This document shows positions 35,601 to 47,120 of a stretch of DNA of 64,000 bases, piece after piece; positions within the stretch are counted from its first letter, which is position 1, and the number at the start of each line of letters is the position of its first letter. The stretch comes from Calonectria ilicicola (taxonomy: Eukaryota > Ascomycota > Sordariomycetes > Hypocreales > Nectriaceae), in contig CP085830.1 of the NCBI GenBank assembly GCA_020809705.1, positions 2,852,001-2,916,000 on the forward strand. Direction: 5' to 3'. The position numbers and the translations under genes are program-made. The notes below the pieces were generated by a model that searched no databases, had not been told where the DNA came from, and saw only the letters and a program-made list of their open reading frames with translations.

Positions 35601-36150
35601 CTCCACAGAGGCATTAGCGAACGGCTTTCCCGTGCTTGTCGCGCTTTGGATTTCAAGAGAATCTGCTTGGGATCCGTCCTGGGTCAAGTCGAAAACTTCG
35701 GGATTCAAAGCTCTTATTGGGTCGGCTTTGCGACGGTCCGCGGGAATCCTGATTTCAGGGCCTTCGTCGTCTTCGATGACATCGACATGCGGTTTAGGCT
35801 TCTTATCTGAAAAGTATTTTGATGACGTAACGTCTTCTCGCTTCTGACGCTTGGTGTGTCGTTCTTCGGTCGGATGGAAGGGATTAGACGGGCGCTCATG
35901 TGCGTTGAGGCCATTTTGCATGGTGTTGCGAGGCTGGAAGCTGCCCGAGGTCCCCGGTTTTGGCTGCTCGTGTGAGCGGTGAAAGTCTTGGTCATGAGGG
36001 AGAGAAATACTAACCAGCCGCCCAGAAGCCATCATGTTCTCCGGAGCGCTCCAAAGAGAGTCAGCAGAGGGGATGATGTCAGGGTGCAATCACCGAGCCT
36101 ACCCATAATCCGGGAAAGAGTTGGCGTTGGAGTAGTAGCGCGCAAGTGGA
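32700..36150 (-). CDS. Ulp2-type SUMO protease (SENP6/7-like); 5' end unresolved
   Basis: Exons 36150-36103, 36048-34777 and 34710-32700 are joined by introns of 54 and 66 nt in consistent phase. At least one more upstream exon seems needed, because 36150 follows a TTGCAG acceptor in phase 2. If translation started at the internal ATG at 36035, the protein would be 1089 aa. The N-terminal half is disordered, then comes a PH-like beta-rich segment ending FFHWISAHA. The C48 peptidase domain follows the intron: the DDVARLDEGEFLNDNLINFY substrate-binding block, catalytic His in ESLHWYLAI (codon at 34049), Asp in ITLDSLG (33737), Gln in PAQDN, and Cys in DCG (33587). About 100 residues are inserted between His and Asp, which is the Ulp2/SENP6-7 mark. 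It would trim poly-SUMO chains in the nucleus. The long Ser-rich tail is probably a phosphorylated regulatory region. Confidence 0.85.
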
Positions 36151-37126
36151 CTGCAATGTTGAATCAGGGTCAGAATCGTGTGCGAGCTGTGGAATTATGC
36201 GGTCGCAAGGGAACTCGCACGCACTCCCATGAAGCCTTGGTCCTCCTCTCGTCCTTCGAGCTCGAAAGCTGAGCGTGCGACTCCAGCTTTGTGCGCGAGA
36301 AACACGTCGAATGGGGGTGGCGGGGAGCGTTCGGGAACGTTGGGTCGTCGTGGCTTGCTGTCGTAGGGGCGCAGAAGAAGGACTGCGCCAAACGAGACGA
36401 GAATGACAGGATCAACAGAACGGAAGAAGGACTGTCGTACACATGCCGGATCCTGCCCACGGGGTTGGCGGTTGACTGTCAGGCTACGATCGCAGCGTTG
36501 TTCGGCCGGCGGAAGTTGCTTTTGAGAAGTTCTAACGAAAGATTTAGTGGGGTCGGCTTCTAAGTTTTAGTGGAGAGCGACAGAGGCTGCAGTGCAGTAT
36601 GACGGGTGAGGTGCGAATATCCAATCCATTATGGGGCGCATTGTTGTCAGCCTCGCAGGGTCTGAGCTCTCATCTGCTTTATTCCTCGGTGCCTGTCTAG
36701 ACTAGTCTAGGCTATCCGATTACTCAATGCGTCTGCGTCTTCGGTCTTGCCATCCTGACTGCTTGCTGGATAAAAATACAGGCCATAATATTCTCACACG
36801 TCGTTTTTTTTTTTTTCGAGATTGAAAAATAAGATATTGTTGTATTTTACATTTTATGCTGAAACCACCTCAAAACCTCTGCGTCGTTTCTGGACTTTAT
36901 TCTACCTCTGTCGCATACAGACCCTGTCGCTGACCATGTACACAATACCCGTCCCTGAAGACGGTACCCCACAAACAGCCCAATCACAAGGCTGCACACC
37001 ACTGAACGGCGCCAAAACAGCGGACGTGTCCAGATTATCGCACTGGAGCGAGCTCTTCAACGTCGCCCTGGACTTTGCTACTTCTCCAACTTGCCATGCC
37101 ACGATAGCTGGCCCACGTCGCCCAAC
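36151..37126. promoter_or_regulatory. Divergent promoter region between the ULP2-like gene and SPC3
   Basis: The left 250 bp probably hold an unresolved first exon and leader of the SUMO protease gene. A T13-type run near 36805-36817 precedes the SPC3 leader. Upstream ATGs at 36936 and 37096 are listed separately. Confidence 0.5.
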
Positions 37127-37220
37127 ATGTATAACTCCCTCACGCGCATCCAAAATACCTTTGGATTTTTTACCACTGTTGCTTTTGTCGTCGCTGCTCT
37201 CATTGCCGCTTCCGACCTGA
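36936..37220 (+). promoter_or_regulatory. Upstream ORF overlapping the SPC3 start
   Basis: ATG at 36936, in a good context (GACCATG), opens a 94-codon frame that ends 94 nt inside SPC3 in another frame. If it lies in the mature leader it should depress SPC3 translation. It may instead lie upstream of the true transcription start or within a leader intron. The peptide has no family features. Confidence 0.35.
37096..37107 (+). promoter_or_regulatory. Minimal uORF before SPC3
   Basis: ATG CCA CGA TAG in the context TTGCCATGC ends 19 nt before the SPC3 initiation codon. A three-residue uORF so close to the start could tune initiation. Whether ribosomes use it is unknown. Confidence 0.45.
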
Positions 37221-37882
37221 TCTCCCCGCGCACGCCCTCGACCAGCAAGATCACACCCACGAACATCCAGGTCGTCAAGGGTCGCCCGCACTATTACTCA
37301 AGCAAGAAGCAGGAGTACGCTATTGTCAAGTTTTCTCTCGACGCAGACCTCAGCAGCCTTTTCACATGGAACACTAAGCAGCTTTTCGTCTACGTCACCG
37401 CCGAGTGGGATGGTCCTGGCAATGCCACCAACGAAGCTGTCATCTGGGATTCAATCATCACCAACCCCAGCGCTGACCACTTGCAAAACATTGGCCCCGT
37501 CGCTATGAAGAAGCTCAAGCGCAGTGCCGAGGGAAAGAGCATTGACCCTAGCCGGTGAGTTTATACTGCGACACCAAGGCACTCCATTTTACAGATCGCT
37601 GTACTGACCATGTCCATCACCAGTGGCTTGCTCAAGCTCCGAAACCAGAAGCCGAAGTACCAAATCACCCACCCGAGCGGCAAGATCGCCGAACAGGAAG
37701 ATGTTATCCTCAAGCTTCACTACAACGTTCAACCTTGGGTTGGCCTCTTGACCTGGAACCAAGAGCAGGATATTGGTCCTTGGAAGAAGCTGGCTGGCGG
37801 CTTCAGTGACAAGTTCTCTCTCCCCGCCATCAAGACCAAGGCTAAGAGCAAAGATTCCCAGACGAAGAAGAAGAGCCCCTAG
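37127..37882 (+). CDS. SPC3: Signal peptidase complex subunit 3 (Spc3/SPC22-23)
   Basis: Exons 37127-37554 and 37624-37882 (intron 69 nt, donor GTGAGT, acceptor ACCAG, phase 2) give 228 aa. The start MYNSLTRIQNTFGFF is the conserved family start; upstream in-frame sequence is not protein-like. A single membrane segment at about residues 12-30 makes it type II, with a lumenal domain containing QLFVYVTAEW and an AVIWDSII block. The Lys-rich tail (about 205-228) is longer than in yeast. It is an essential subunit of the ER signal peptidase, supporting cleavage of secretory signal peptides. Confidence 0.95.
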
Positions 37883-38182
37883 GTTGGACCGGCGCTGTGA
37901 CTCGGATCTAGATATATCCGAGATGGAGTAGTTTATATAGCATGCATACAGGCGTTTAATGGACTGGCTACTGGCACCTTGGGCATCATTGAGAACGGAA
38001 ATTTTGTGGTACATCAAGTGTCGTGTTCGTGACTTCGTGATACAGGCTTCTTGGTCTATGCTACATATGGCCACTACCATAGACCTATTTAGGCCAGTGG
38101 CTTCCACAACTCCTCGTAACTTTCATTGATTTTATGCATACCACGGGCCGGGCCATGCGGCTAAGCAAATACCAGGAGACGC
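37883..38182. other. Convergent 3' spacer between SPC3 and XRN1
   Basis: 300 bp of 3'-UTR-like sequence between two convergent stops. No gene is supported. Confidence 0.6.
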
Positions 38183-41100
38183 CTAATCCTGCGTTGTGTT
38201 GCCTGCTCCATTACCTCCCCTTCCACGGTGGTTACTCCCCCTGCCTCTTCCACCACGACCACGGCCACGGCCCCTACCACGTGGCTGATCAAGGCTGGTA
38301 GGTGGAGGCACGGCGCCGTACTTCTGCTCTTGCGGCTGGTTTCCTGCAGCATCGGGAGCAGGCGAACCGTGATGGTTACCTCGACCACGGCCACGACCTC
38401 CTCGCCCTCCTCGGCCATTGCCATTGTTACCACCCTGGCCTTCCGGACCGTTACGATAGACGAGTGTGCTGTGGACGAGGCTCGGGGCCCCATTTCCATT
38501 TCCTCGGCCACGGGGCGAGTGAGTGCCGTTCAGCGCACCGCGCCAACCGCCACGGAGCGGAGCGGGGGCCGGCGCATCCTTGTACTGAGCCACAGAGGGA
38601 GTAGGGTTTCCTGTGGCAGGCTGGACCTTGCGCCGCTGCTGCGATTTGGTGGTCGTCGAAATGACCTGCTTGAGGGTGGTGTTTAGAACGGCCGATGATG
38701 CGACAGTCTGGCCGCGGAACATGGGAGCTCTATCACCAAGCGTCGTTCCACTCATGAAGGAAGTGTCCCAAACAACATCGAGAAGGAGGGCAGTGGCGGT
38801 GCGGCTTATGCCAACAACTGTTCCGCGTGTTGCAATGGGTACTTTTCCAGCAGCTGATACATAAGTGACTCGGTCTCCCAGTGTGAAATTCTGGTTTCCT
38901 AACACCATTTCAGCATCCGAGGGCTTGAGAAGAGCTGTGCGGGGAACTCCGCGTAGCTTCTTGATGTCAATATCTTGCGACGCCTTGTGAACCTGCTCTC
39001 CAACAGTTGCAAGAGCCATGACAACCTCGGAATCAAGCTGTTCGGCTTCAAGAGGTACTCGCTCAAATTTGCTTGTTTCTTGCTTCTTGAGCCAAGCCAC
39101 AATCTCCTTGACTCGCTGAGAAGCTTGGGCGGGGTCTTTCCAAAGATCAGTTTCCAATACTTCGCTCTTCTGTGGTTCCCTTTGGATTGCAGCAAAGAAG
39201 TCAGGGAAGGCGATCATGTAATCCGCAATGAGCTTGACCGCCGTCTGGCTGAATTCCCATCCGGTCTGTGATTTCTTCGAGTAACCCAAAACCTTAAGTT
39301 TGCGTCCCTCAAACTTGAGGTTCAGGCCTAGATTCAGTTTAAGACCAGCAGAATTGATAATTTGGTACGATGAGGTGATCTTGCTTAGAACAAGAGGGTG
39401 GATACCTAGCTGTTTGGCCACAGCAAACGATGGTGTGTAGGAGTTGTTGCGTTCCGCTTGGTAAATAATTTGCTTGGCAAATTCCACCTCCTTAGCCTTG
39501 AGCATGGAGACGACAATTTCAGCCTTGTTGTTAACATGGCCGGTGACCTCAAGCGGTCGACCGTAAGCATACTCTCCAAGAAAGAAGGCGCGAGTGCCTT
39601 GAGGAAACTCCTCTTCAATCGGGAGAGCCGGCTTCTCGATGAATCGCTCGTCTTCATTGACGACTTCATCGACAATGGATTGGGCAGCGTATGTGCTTCT
39701 AATACTAGGGTTTGGTGCGTATTCCTTGATGAGAGCCCCCTCGTCTGTTCTCATCAATCCCTTTAGCATATGCACGACAACGAGACATTCCACTTGTCCT
39801 ATGGTGATGCCGAGTCGCTTCGCATGCCAATTCTCCAGAAACTCAGCTTCTTTAGCCCAGTCACTGGCTTCTCTGTTGTTATGGTCTTTGGTAACGATGG
39901 TTTTGCCGTCATCTGCTAACTCATACGAGAACAACTCGTCTTGTACTTTCATAACCTTGGCTTCCTGCAGAAAAGGGTATCCGACAAAGCATCGTTGACC
40001 TAACTTAGCCCTCCAGGTTTCCGTTTTGGCCCGATGCTCAGTGTTTGTCAAAGTGACTACAACACTTGGATTTCGACTATCGGATTGGAAAACGTTGATT
40101 CCGTATCCCTCAACTAATTGCGCAGTATAGGGGAGGGTGTGCAGTGTTGGGAAACCGGCTAGGGCAGCCATATTTAGCAAGGCGCCATTTGTAAGCCCAG
40201 TGAGATACTGAAGCCCTTCCATATCGGGGAGGTCAAATATGTTCTCAATACAATGGCAATTTTGAACCTCTGGGAAAACACCAGGGAGAGGTGATGGATA
40301 GGTGAAGTTGACCTCCGGTGAGTATGTAAACTTGAGAGGAACACCAAAGCCGTTACGAGACTTCTCGGCATCTGTCAACAGATCGTCTTTGGTAGCCATA
40401 CCTGCCAATAGTCGCTTCTCATCAATGAACGGAATTTTGACGACAGCTTCCCAATCCATCTTTTTACCATTCATGTCCAACTCGAAATCTCTGGGATAAA
40501 AGTCAATGATTGGTGAATCAGGATTGGTCATTAAATCATGATACGCCGTGGGGACAATCTTCTTGCTTCTATCTGGCAAGACGCCCATGAGTTGTTGGTA
40601 AGGCAAAAATGGCTGACCCTTCTCAAAGGTGAGATTCGCACCGACACCCTTAACAACATCTATAATCAATTAGCCTTACAGAATTTGTGGAATTTAATCA
40701 TGCCGGGCATACCGGAGATAAGAGGCGCATAGTGGTATTGGTAGAACCATGGCCAGGATGCAATCCCGCGATAGTAGTAGAAAAGTACCCATTGCAAACC
40801 TTGGACGTAGTTTTCGCAGAGTCCTTTGAGTTCCTTGTCGTACTTCTCTGGGGCCCACTCCTCAAACTTTTGGAGATAGTACTTTGTCTTCCAGCCCTGG
40901 TATTTGTTCTGATACAGTTCCTCGTAATGCTTGGCAGCATCTTCTGGAGTCAGATCAACAACCGTAGCCTTGTCATATGTTTTCATCACACGGTAAGCGG
41001 CCAGGTTGCCTTCTTCATCATCTTCGTCGTCATCTTCATCCAGCTTGGGTGGGAATTCAACGATGAGGTGGCGGTGGCCTTCATCATCTTCTTTGGTAGA

Positions 41101-42610
41101 CCAACGCAGATGCATAGACTCGGCGAGGTCCTGAACAAACTTGCGATCAGCAGCCTTTAGATCCGCACCGAGATCCAGTGGTTCATCTGAGCGCTTTGAG
41201 ATGTAGGGTCTGATTTTCTGTTTCCATAGATCTTTCTGTGTTGATGTGATCACCAACTGACCTGATTTGGACGTCTTGGGGGCGGCGCCGTTCCTCCCTT
41301 CCAGATGTTTTTCCATTTGCTTCGAGGCGAACCATTTCTCATCTGACACTTCTTCCTCAAAACCCATTATTTCAAGTTGGGCGAGCTCTCCTAGCAGCTT
41401 TTCAAGGCGGCCAATATTGATGACACCGTCCTCATTAATGTAGCCATCGCATTTCGGAAGAATGGTCTTGTATATCCTAAACATGTTGGCTAGGGCTCCC
41501 TCATTAATGTGCAGCCCAGGGAGATTGGGCAGGAAATCGTTTCCAACAAAGAACGCCATGAGGATAAAGTCGTCGATGACACGCTCGAGATCAAATGGGA
41601 AACTTAAAGTTCCCTCTTTCTTCAGTTCTTGGAATTCCATTTCAAGGTATTCTCTGACAATGCAGAGATGGAGCAAGTAAAAGTTTTGATGCTCCAGCTC
41701 CTTGGACTTGGTGTGATGGCTCTTAGAGTTGGAGCGACCGAATGTCACCTCTTCACGAAGGAGGCAGAAATGGGGATCATGGCTAAGCAAGCCAAGCATG
41801 ATCAAATCGGCATCAAGACCGTATAGACAGTGTCGAACATTAGGGTTGTATCCATGCTGCGCCTTCGCATTTCGAATGTACTCCATAATCTTGTGCTCTC
41901 CTTCACCGGGAACTTCATGCCCAGAAAGCACAACTTCGCAGCCCTGCCAGTCAGTGTCTTCGGATACCTTCTTGTTCACAAAATATCTCAATTGTTGAGA
42001 TAATTTGGCCATGAACTCGGTTCCTATTTGGTATTAGTGGCGAAACGTATGCGTACAAACGGAGCTGTCACTCACCAGGCGTAATGCAGTTGCTATCAAA
42101 AGGCTCCTCCTTAGGGAGCTCTACACCTTCCTTGATGGCCTTGTCACGGGCCTTTTCGGCATCGAGGGCGGTTCGGAAACGACGAGCACGCTGCTGGTTC
42201 ATCTTGGCACGAGGCGCGACACCGTCAATAGCCATGAAGAACAGCTGCTTCGGTTTAATCTTGCCGAATAGATGCTCAATGTAGTTGAATATGCGAATGA
42301 ACATCTCCTCTTCGCTAAGGCGAAAGGAAACATCTTCACCGGCATCCTTGTGGGTGCAGTTATGGATAATACCATTCATGTCCAGCTAGGCGGTTGTCAG
42401 CAGAAGGCGAATGGAGGAAATCGGGCGCTCGAACGTAAAGGCAGTCGAACTCGGGTATTCGGTTCTCTGCAATAAGTTGGGAAATTGGGGGATAACGCTC
42501 GGAAATCCATCGGAAGAACTTGGGGACACTGTGATGGAGAGCAAAAGTTAGCGACGTGCAAAATATTGTCGGGCGCTGTTCACGCGATGCGGGGAGGTTC
42601 TGTACCCCAT
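38183..42610 (-). CDS. XRN1: 5'-3' exoribonuclease 1 (Xrn1/Kem1)
   Basis: Five exons, 42610-42606, 42528-42435, 42385-42076, 42023-40713 and 40659-38183, give 1398 aa; introns are 77, 49, 52 and 53 nt. The first coding exon is only ATGGG, joined in phase 2 to give MGVPKFFRWISERYP, the invariant Xrn N-terminus. The catalytic XRN_N domain follows (LDMNGIIHNC, MAIDGVAPRAKMNQQR, SGHEVPGEGEHKIM, YGLDADLIML), with acidic metal-binding residues present. Then come the helical XRN_M region (AFFVGNDFLP), the D1-D3 domains with LGDRAPMFRGQT, and a C-terminal RGG/Arg-Gly-rich tail from about residue 1260. It degrades decapped mRNA in the cytoplasm and in P-bodies. Both the presence of the D domains and the length exclude the nuclear paralogue Rat1. 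It is divergent from HAT2. Confidence 0.97.
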
Positions 42611-43393
42611 GGTGGCGAGTAGCGGGCGATTCACAGCCCGCGAAACAAGTCAAGAAAGGTCGCAAAGCGCAGCGGTAGGGAAATAGCCAAATTAGAGGCC
42701 TGAACGTGTAAAAATTATCGTCGCAAGTGTTAGGCTTGACCAGCAAATAGACGAGCCGATCAAGATTATCGCACAAGAAACGAAAAGCAAGCTCAGCTTG
42801 TAGCAACAGATGAAACAATATGCCCCACAAAGAATCCAGGGAGAGATGAACGACGTCGTAGGTCCAAGGAGTCGAAGGAAGGGAGGGGGAGGGTTGAAGG
42901 AGGGGAGAGAGGGGGAGGGGGAGGAGAAAGGTGATTGTTGCGACGATGCGATGCGGTGCTTGTTGTTGCGAGGATGTCAAGCATAGATGTACAGGTGCTG
43001 AGAGAAAGTGGGCTCGGCGATTATCTTTGCCCGCTGCCGCTGGGTTTTGGAGGGGCTCGTCCAATGAGTCAACGCCGGAGGCCCATCCGCCACAGCAGTG
43101 TCAGACCGTGCTCCCAGAATCCCTGGCGGCCTGGGGAAGATGTGGCTGAGCTGGCGATCGACGCACGGGTGGCTTGCTCTGTCCACCGTGTGTCAAACGT
43201 CTGAGGCTGGTTGCTCATGTACCTCTTAACGCGCGCGACGCGTTAATCCTACTCTCTTTTTCAGCCTTCTCTGCAACAGCTCCACCAAACTCAGCCGCGC
43301 ATCTTGCCTCGTCCGCACCTGGCGATTCAACTTCCTCCAAATCTACCCTTTTCCGAATTAGAATCCGCCTATAGTCACCCCTGGCCCAGCATA
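42611..43393. promoter_or_regulatory. Divergent promoter region between XRN1 and HAT2
   Basis: A 783-bp spacer between two divergent starts. It has a GGGGAGGG-rich block near 42880-42930 (CT-rich on the XRN1 strand) and pyrimidine-rich sequence before HAT2. No ORF is supported. Confidence 0.55.
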
Positions 43394-45011
43394 ATGGCGC
43401 CAGCGCAACCTGCAGACCGTGACCCTGATGGTAAGTTCCCTAACAGGTCCTCTCCAGCCACCGTTGGTAGACCGTCACCAAAAATATGTTTGCTCACATT
43501 GCCTACAGTCGACATGGCTCATGAAGAAGATGATGACCAGAGCGAGCGCCTCATTAATGAAGGTATTGTGTCCCTGAGCTGTTTTATCGGCTCTAGTTTG
43601 GCTGACTTTGATTTCAGAGTACAAGACATGGAAGAAGAACAGTCCCTTTTTGTACGACATGATCTTAGGGTAAGAATAATCCAGTATGGAAATCATCAAT
43701 GTCTACAAATGCTCATATATCTAGAACTGCCCTCACGTGGCCGACACTTACTGTTCAATGGTTTCCCGACGTGAAGGAGCCTGAGGGCAAAAATTATCGG
43801 GTTCACCGTCTTCTGCTTGGTACCCACACATCTGATGAGAGCCCCAATTTCGTTCAGATCGCCGACGTCCAGATTCCTAAGGCTGTGACACCCAACGCTG
43901 ATGACTACGATGATGAACGTGGAGAAATCGGCGGCTATGGAAAGTCTGGCGATGTTGCTGCCATCAAGTGCGATATTGTTCAAAAGATTGAGCACCCTGG
44001 AGAGGTTAACAAAGCTCGTTACCAGCCCCAGAATCCCGACATTATCGCCACATTTTGCGTTGACGGCAAGATTCTGATCTTTGATCGAACAAAGCACCCC
44101 CTTCAGCCCACTTCTCTTGGAAAGGTCAACGCTCAAATTGAGCTTGTTGGCCACAAAGCTGAAGGATTTGGTCTCAACTGGAACCCTCACGAGGCTGGCT
44201 GCCTTGCCTCTGGTAGCGAGGATAACACGATGTGCCTCTGGTGAGTATCCCCCGCCTGATTTGACTCGGATATTCGAAATCCTTACTTTTTCATAGGGAT
44301 CTCAAGACCCTTGAAGCCGAGTCGCGGATTCTCAAGCCTGCTCGCAAATACACTCACCACACTCAAATCGTCAACGATGTTCAGTACCACCCCATCTCCA
44401 AGAATTTCATTGGCTCTGTGTCTGATGACCAGACCCTTCAAATTGTCGATGTTCGTCACAGTGAATTCAACAAGGCTGCTGTGGTTGCCAAGCGTGGCCA
44501 CCTGGATGCTATCAACGCTCTTGCCTTCAACCCTAACTCAGAAGTGCTTGTCGCCACCGCTTCGGCCGACAAGACAATCGGTGTTTGGGATCTACGAAAC
44601 GTGAAGGAGAAGGTCCATACGTTGGAGGGGCACAACGACGCAGTGACTTCTCTTGCCTGGCACCCTACGGAGGCTGGTATCTTAGGAAGTGCCAGCTACG
44701 ATCGAAGAATCATCTTCTGGGATCTCTCCCGTGTAGGAGAGGAACAGCTACCTGATGACCAGGACGATGGCCCACCTGAACTGTAAGTTTCTATCTGTCG
44801 CAGCCCTTCATTACAATTTCACTAACTGAAATCCAGTTTGTTTATGCATGGTGGTCACACAAACCATTTGGCAGACTTTAGCTGGAACCCCAATGAGCCC
44901 TGGCTCGTTGCTAGTGCTGCTGAGGACAACTTGTTGCAGATCTGGAAAGTCGCCGAGTCCATTGTGGGTAAGGACGATGGTGATCTGCCCGTCGATGAGC
45001 TCGACCGATAG
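43394..45011 (+). CDS. HAT2: Histone acetyltransferase type B subunit 2 (Hat2, RbAp46/48 family)
   Basis: Six exons, 43394-43430, 43509-43562, 43618-43669, 43725-44240, 44297-44782 and 44837-45011, give 439 aa; introns are 78, 55, 55, 56 and 54 nt. The N-terminal helix RLINEEYKTWKKNSPFLYDM, which binds histone H4, is assembled across the first three exons. Next is the ALTWPTLTVQWFPD start of the WD40 propeller. Blades include EHPGEVNKARYQPQN, GHKAEGFGLNWNPHEAG and KRGHLDAINALAFNP, and the gene ends with FSWNPNEPW...AAEDNLLQIWKV. It is the histone-binding chaperone subunit of the Hat1 complex that acetylates new H4, and the fold is shared with CAF-1 and Rpd3 subunits. I prefer Hat2 over Msi1 because of the N-terminal motif, length and ending. 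Three introns fall within the first 145 coding nt. Confidence 0.92.
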
Positions 45012-45392
45012 TTGAGGTGGAAGTTCGTAGAGAAGAACCAGTCTCCATAGTATGAGGAGACACTGCCACTTTTATAGTAGTGGCAACAAAACCTGCCCTG
45101 TTTGTAGACGACGGGGCTCTCAGCTGCAGACAGACGGACTTTAATGTACCGATATTAAACAAAGAGGGGAGAATTAAAAATGACGATAATATTGCCTTTG
45201 CATTCTTGCATCATGACACTGAGAGGCTATTTTGACTCTGGTTTTTTTTTTTTTTTTCAAGACGATCGATTGTTTCATTAATCACTTCGTATCTGCCCTT
45301 GGCTCGAGATGGATCGGAATAACAACGCCAAGCCCCAGAAATATCCCATAACCTTGATTCATACTTTTACACGTTTCCCAGTAGCCACATCC
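45012..45392. other. Convergent 3' spacer
   Basis: 3' flanks of HAT2 (+) and the unrecognised membrane-protein gene (-). It contains a T16 tract at 45242-45257. No gene is supported. Confidence 0.6.
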
Positions 45393-47120
45393 TCAGTTTT
45401 CTGCCCATGTTGATTGCTTCTCTGCTTCAGCCTCTTTCCACTCGGCCTCTGTCTTGTGAAACCACTGTGATAAACCTGTAAATGCAGCCCAAACCTCCCC
45501 TGAGAGAGATAAATGAATAAACTCGACGCCTAGGAAGTTTATAAGAGTAGTCATATTGAAGCCGCTCAGGAGATTGACATTGCATATATCTTGACAAGAT
45601 AGTCCGTGCCTCAGACTGAATGTCCTTGCGAGAAGACGAAGGGCAGTGGCTTCGTACGGTGCCATCAAAATCCTCGTGACTGCATCTGTGAAAATGTGTG
45701 ATGCCATCAAAGGTGATAATTGAGTCAGCATTGTGTCGAGATATAAAGGTTGAGAGCTTGCAGTTGTATTGGCGTCGGCGGCAACACTTGGTCGTAGTTC
45801 TGCGCTCCAGAGTCCTCCTGCTGGTGCCTCCGTCGCGTCGCTGGCCTCTACATCAAATGAAATGAGAGTTGCGCTGACACCTTCAAGGTCTTCTTCATCG
45901 CTCGCATAGTCATCGCCTCGGGCAGAGAACGTGCTTTGTCGACGAATAGCCTCCACAGGAGTGTCTGGAAGCTGACCATCGACGGGTCTCAATGGCGAGA
46001 CATCTTCTCCTGCCTCTCGAACCCGATGCGGTTCTGACCTTCTCCGGCTATCATTCGGAGGCCGCCAGGATGAGGTGGCCGGTGGCGGAGGGATTCGTCG
46101 TCCTGAGAAACCAGTGTTGGGCAGCCTTTGAAAGATTTCAGCCCAGATTTGAGGTTTCCAATCCCTCACCATCCGTTGTGTCATCACCCAGACAAGGAAC
46201 GGTGTTGTAGAAATCAAGAGCCCGCCGAACCATTGCAAAAGAGATTGGGGACTGAAATCTGCCGGAGGAGGAGGAGAGGGTATCGGCGATTCTGCGGTGA
46301 AAGGAATAAAGAAAGATGGATACGGAAACCATCTAGTTGATGGAATGAGCCCGAGCCTTTGCAGGGCTACGTAAAGCTCAAGATGAACTCGCACATACGA
46401 CCAAATCTCGTGGACACTATTTCAACTAATTAGTCTCAAGAATATTCCAATTTTGAACAGGTTATGCGCACCATCGTCGAGCCATCATCTTATCGGGGCG
46501 GCCGCTCCAGAGTGTGATCATATACCGTTCTACGTAGCTGGATAGTAGACTGGTAGGTGCACCAGGGAGTATGTCCCGAAAGATAGAAAAATCATTTCTT
46601 GTCTCCTGATACAGATCCCAAAAGGGAATGTGCGAGTAACGCTTATAGATCTAGAGGCAGTCAGATGGATAAGACACGACAGAGACTGGCAGAGCGAGCC
46701 ATACTAAAATTCGCTGTCGGGCTCTGTGGAGACCAAATATACCAACAGCCTCGATACACCGATGAGCTGAGGAAGCCAACTTGATGCCCACGGAGTCCTC
46801 GTAGGCTTCGTGTCGCCGCTGCGACTCGGCCTCGGGACCCTGGTTAGGATTCTCTTGTTCTGCTACGCCAATAACGAGCATGACTTCATTATGAGAGCGA
46901 ACGATGTCCCGATTGATCCTCTTGGTTTCCGGGTTAGTTGGGCGCCCTCTATGATCGAATTGCTGTGTTTGCTCCTGGCCCGGATCTGTTTCCCGGTCCC
47001 ATTCTACCACATCATCATAAGGTGAGCGCCCCTAACAAGGTTAGGTAATGATCAATGTCCACAGTGCGGGTTTGGAGTTCTCACAAGGGCTTGGGCTGTT
47101 AGGGGGCCTTGCATGCCCAT
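45393..47120 (-). CDS. Conserved-looking fungal membrane protein of unknown function
   Basis: I assembled four exons, 47120-47085, 47031-46705, 46650-46472 and 46416-45393, with introns of 53, 54 and 55 nt and consistent phase, giving 521 aa. The start MGMQGPLTAQAL is the only Met preceding the first acceptor-bounded exon. I do not recognise the family. Residues 13-100 are charged and polar. Residues 122-205 form an aromatic-rich, probably helical block (IYKRYSHIPFWDLYQETR; CVHEIWSYVRVHLELY). A hydrophobic segment lies at about 240-258 (LLQWFGGLLISTTPFLVWV). A Pro/Arg/Ser-rich acidic loop (about 265-380) follows, and the C-terminal 120 residues contain moderately hydrophobic helices. Membrane association is likely; organelle and function are unknown. 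It shares a 254-bp divergent promoter with UTP13, which may mean co-expression but does not show function. Confidence 0.75.
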
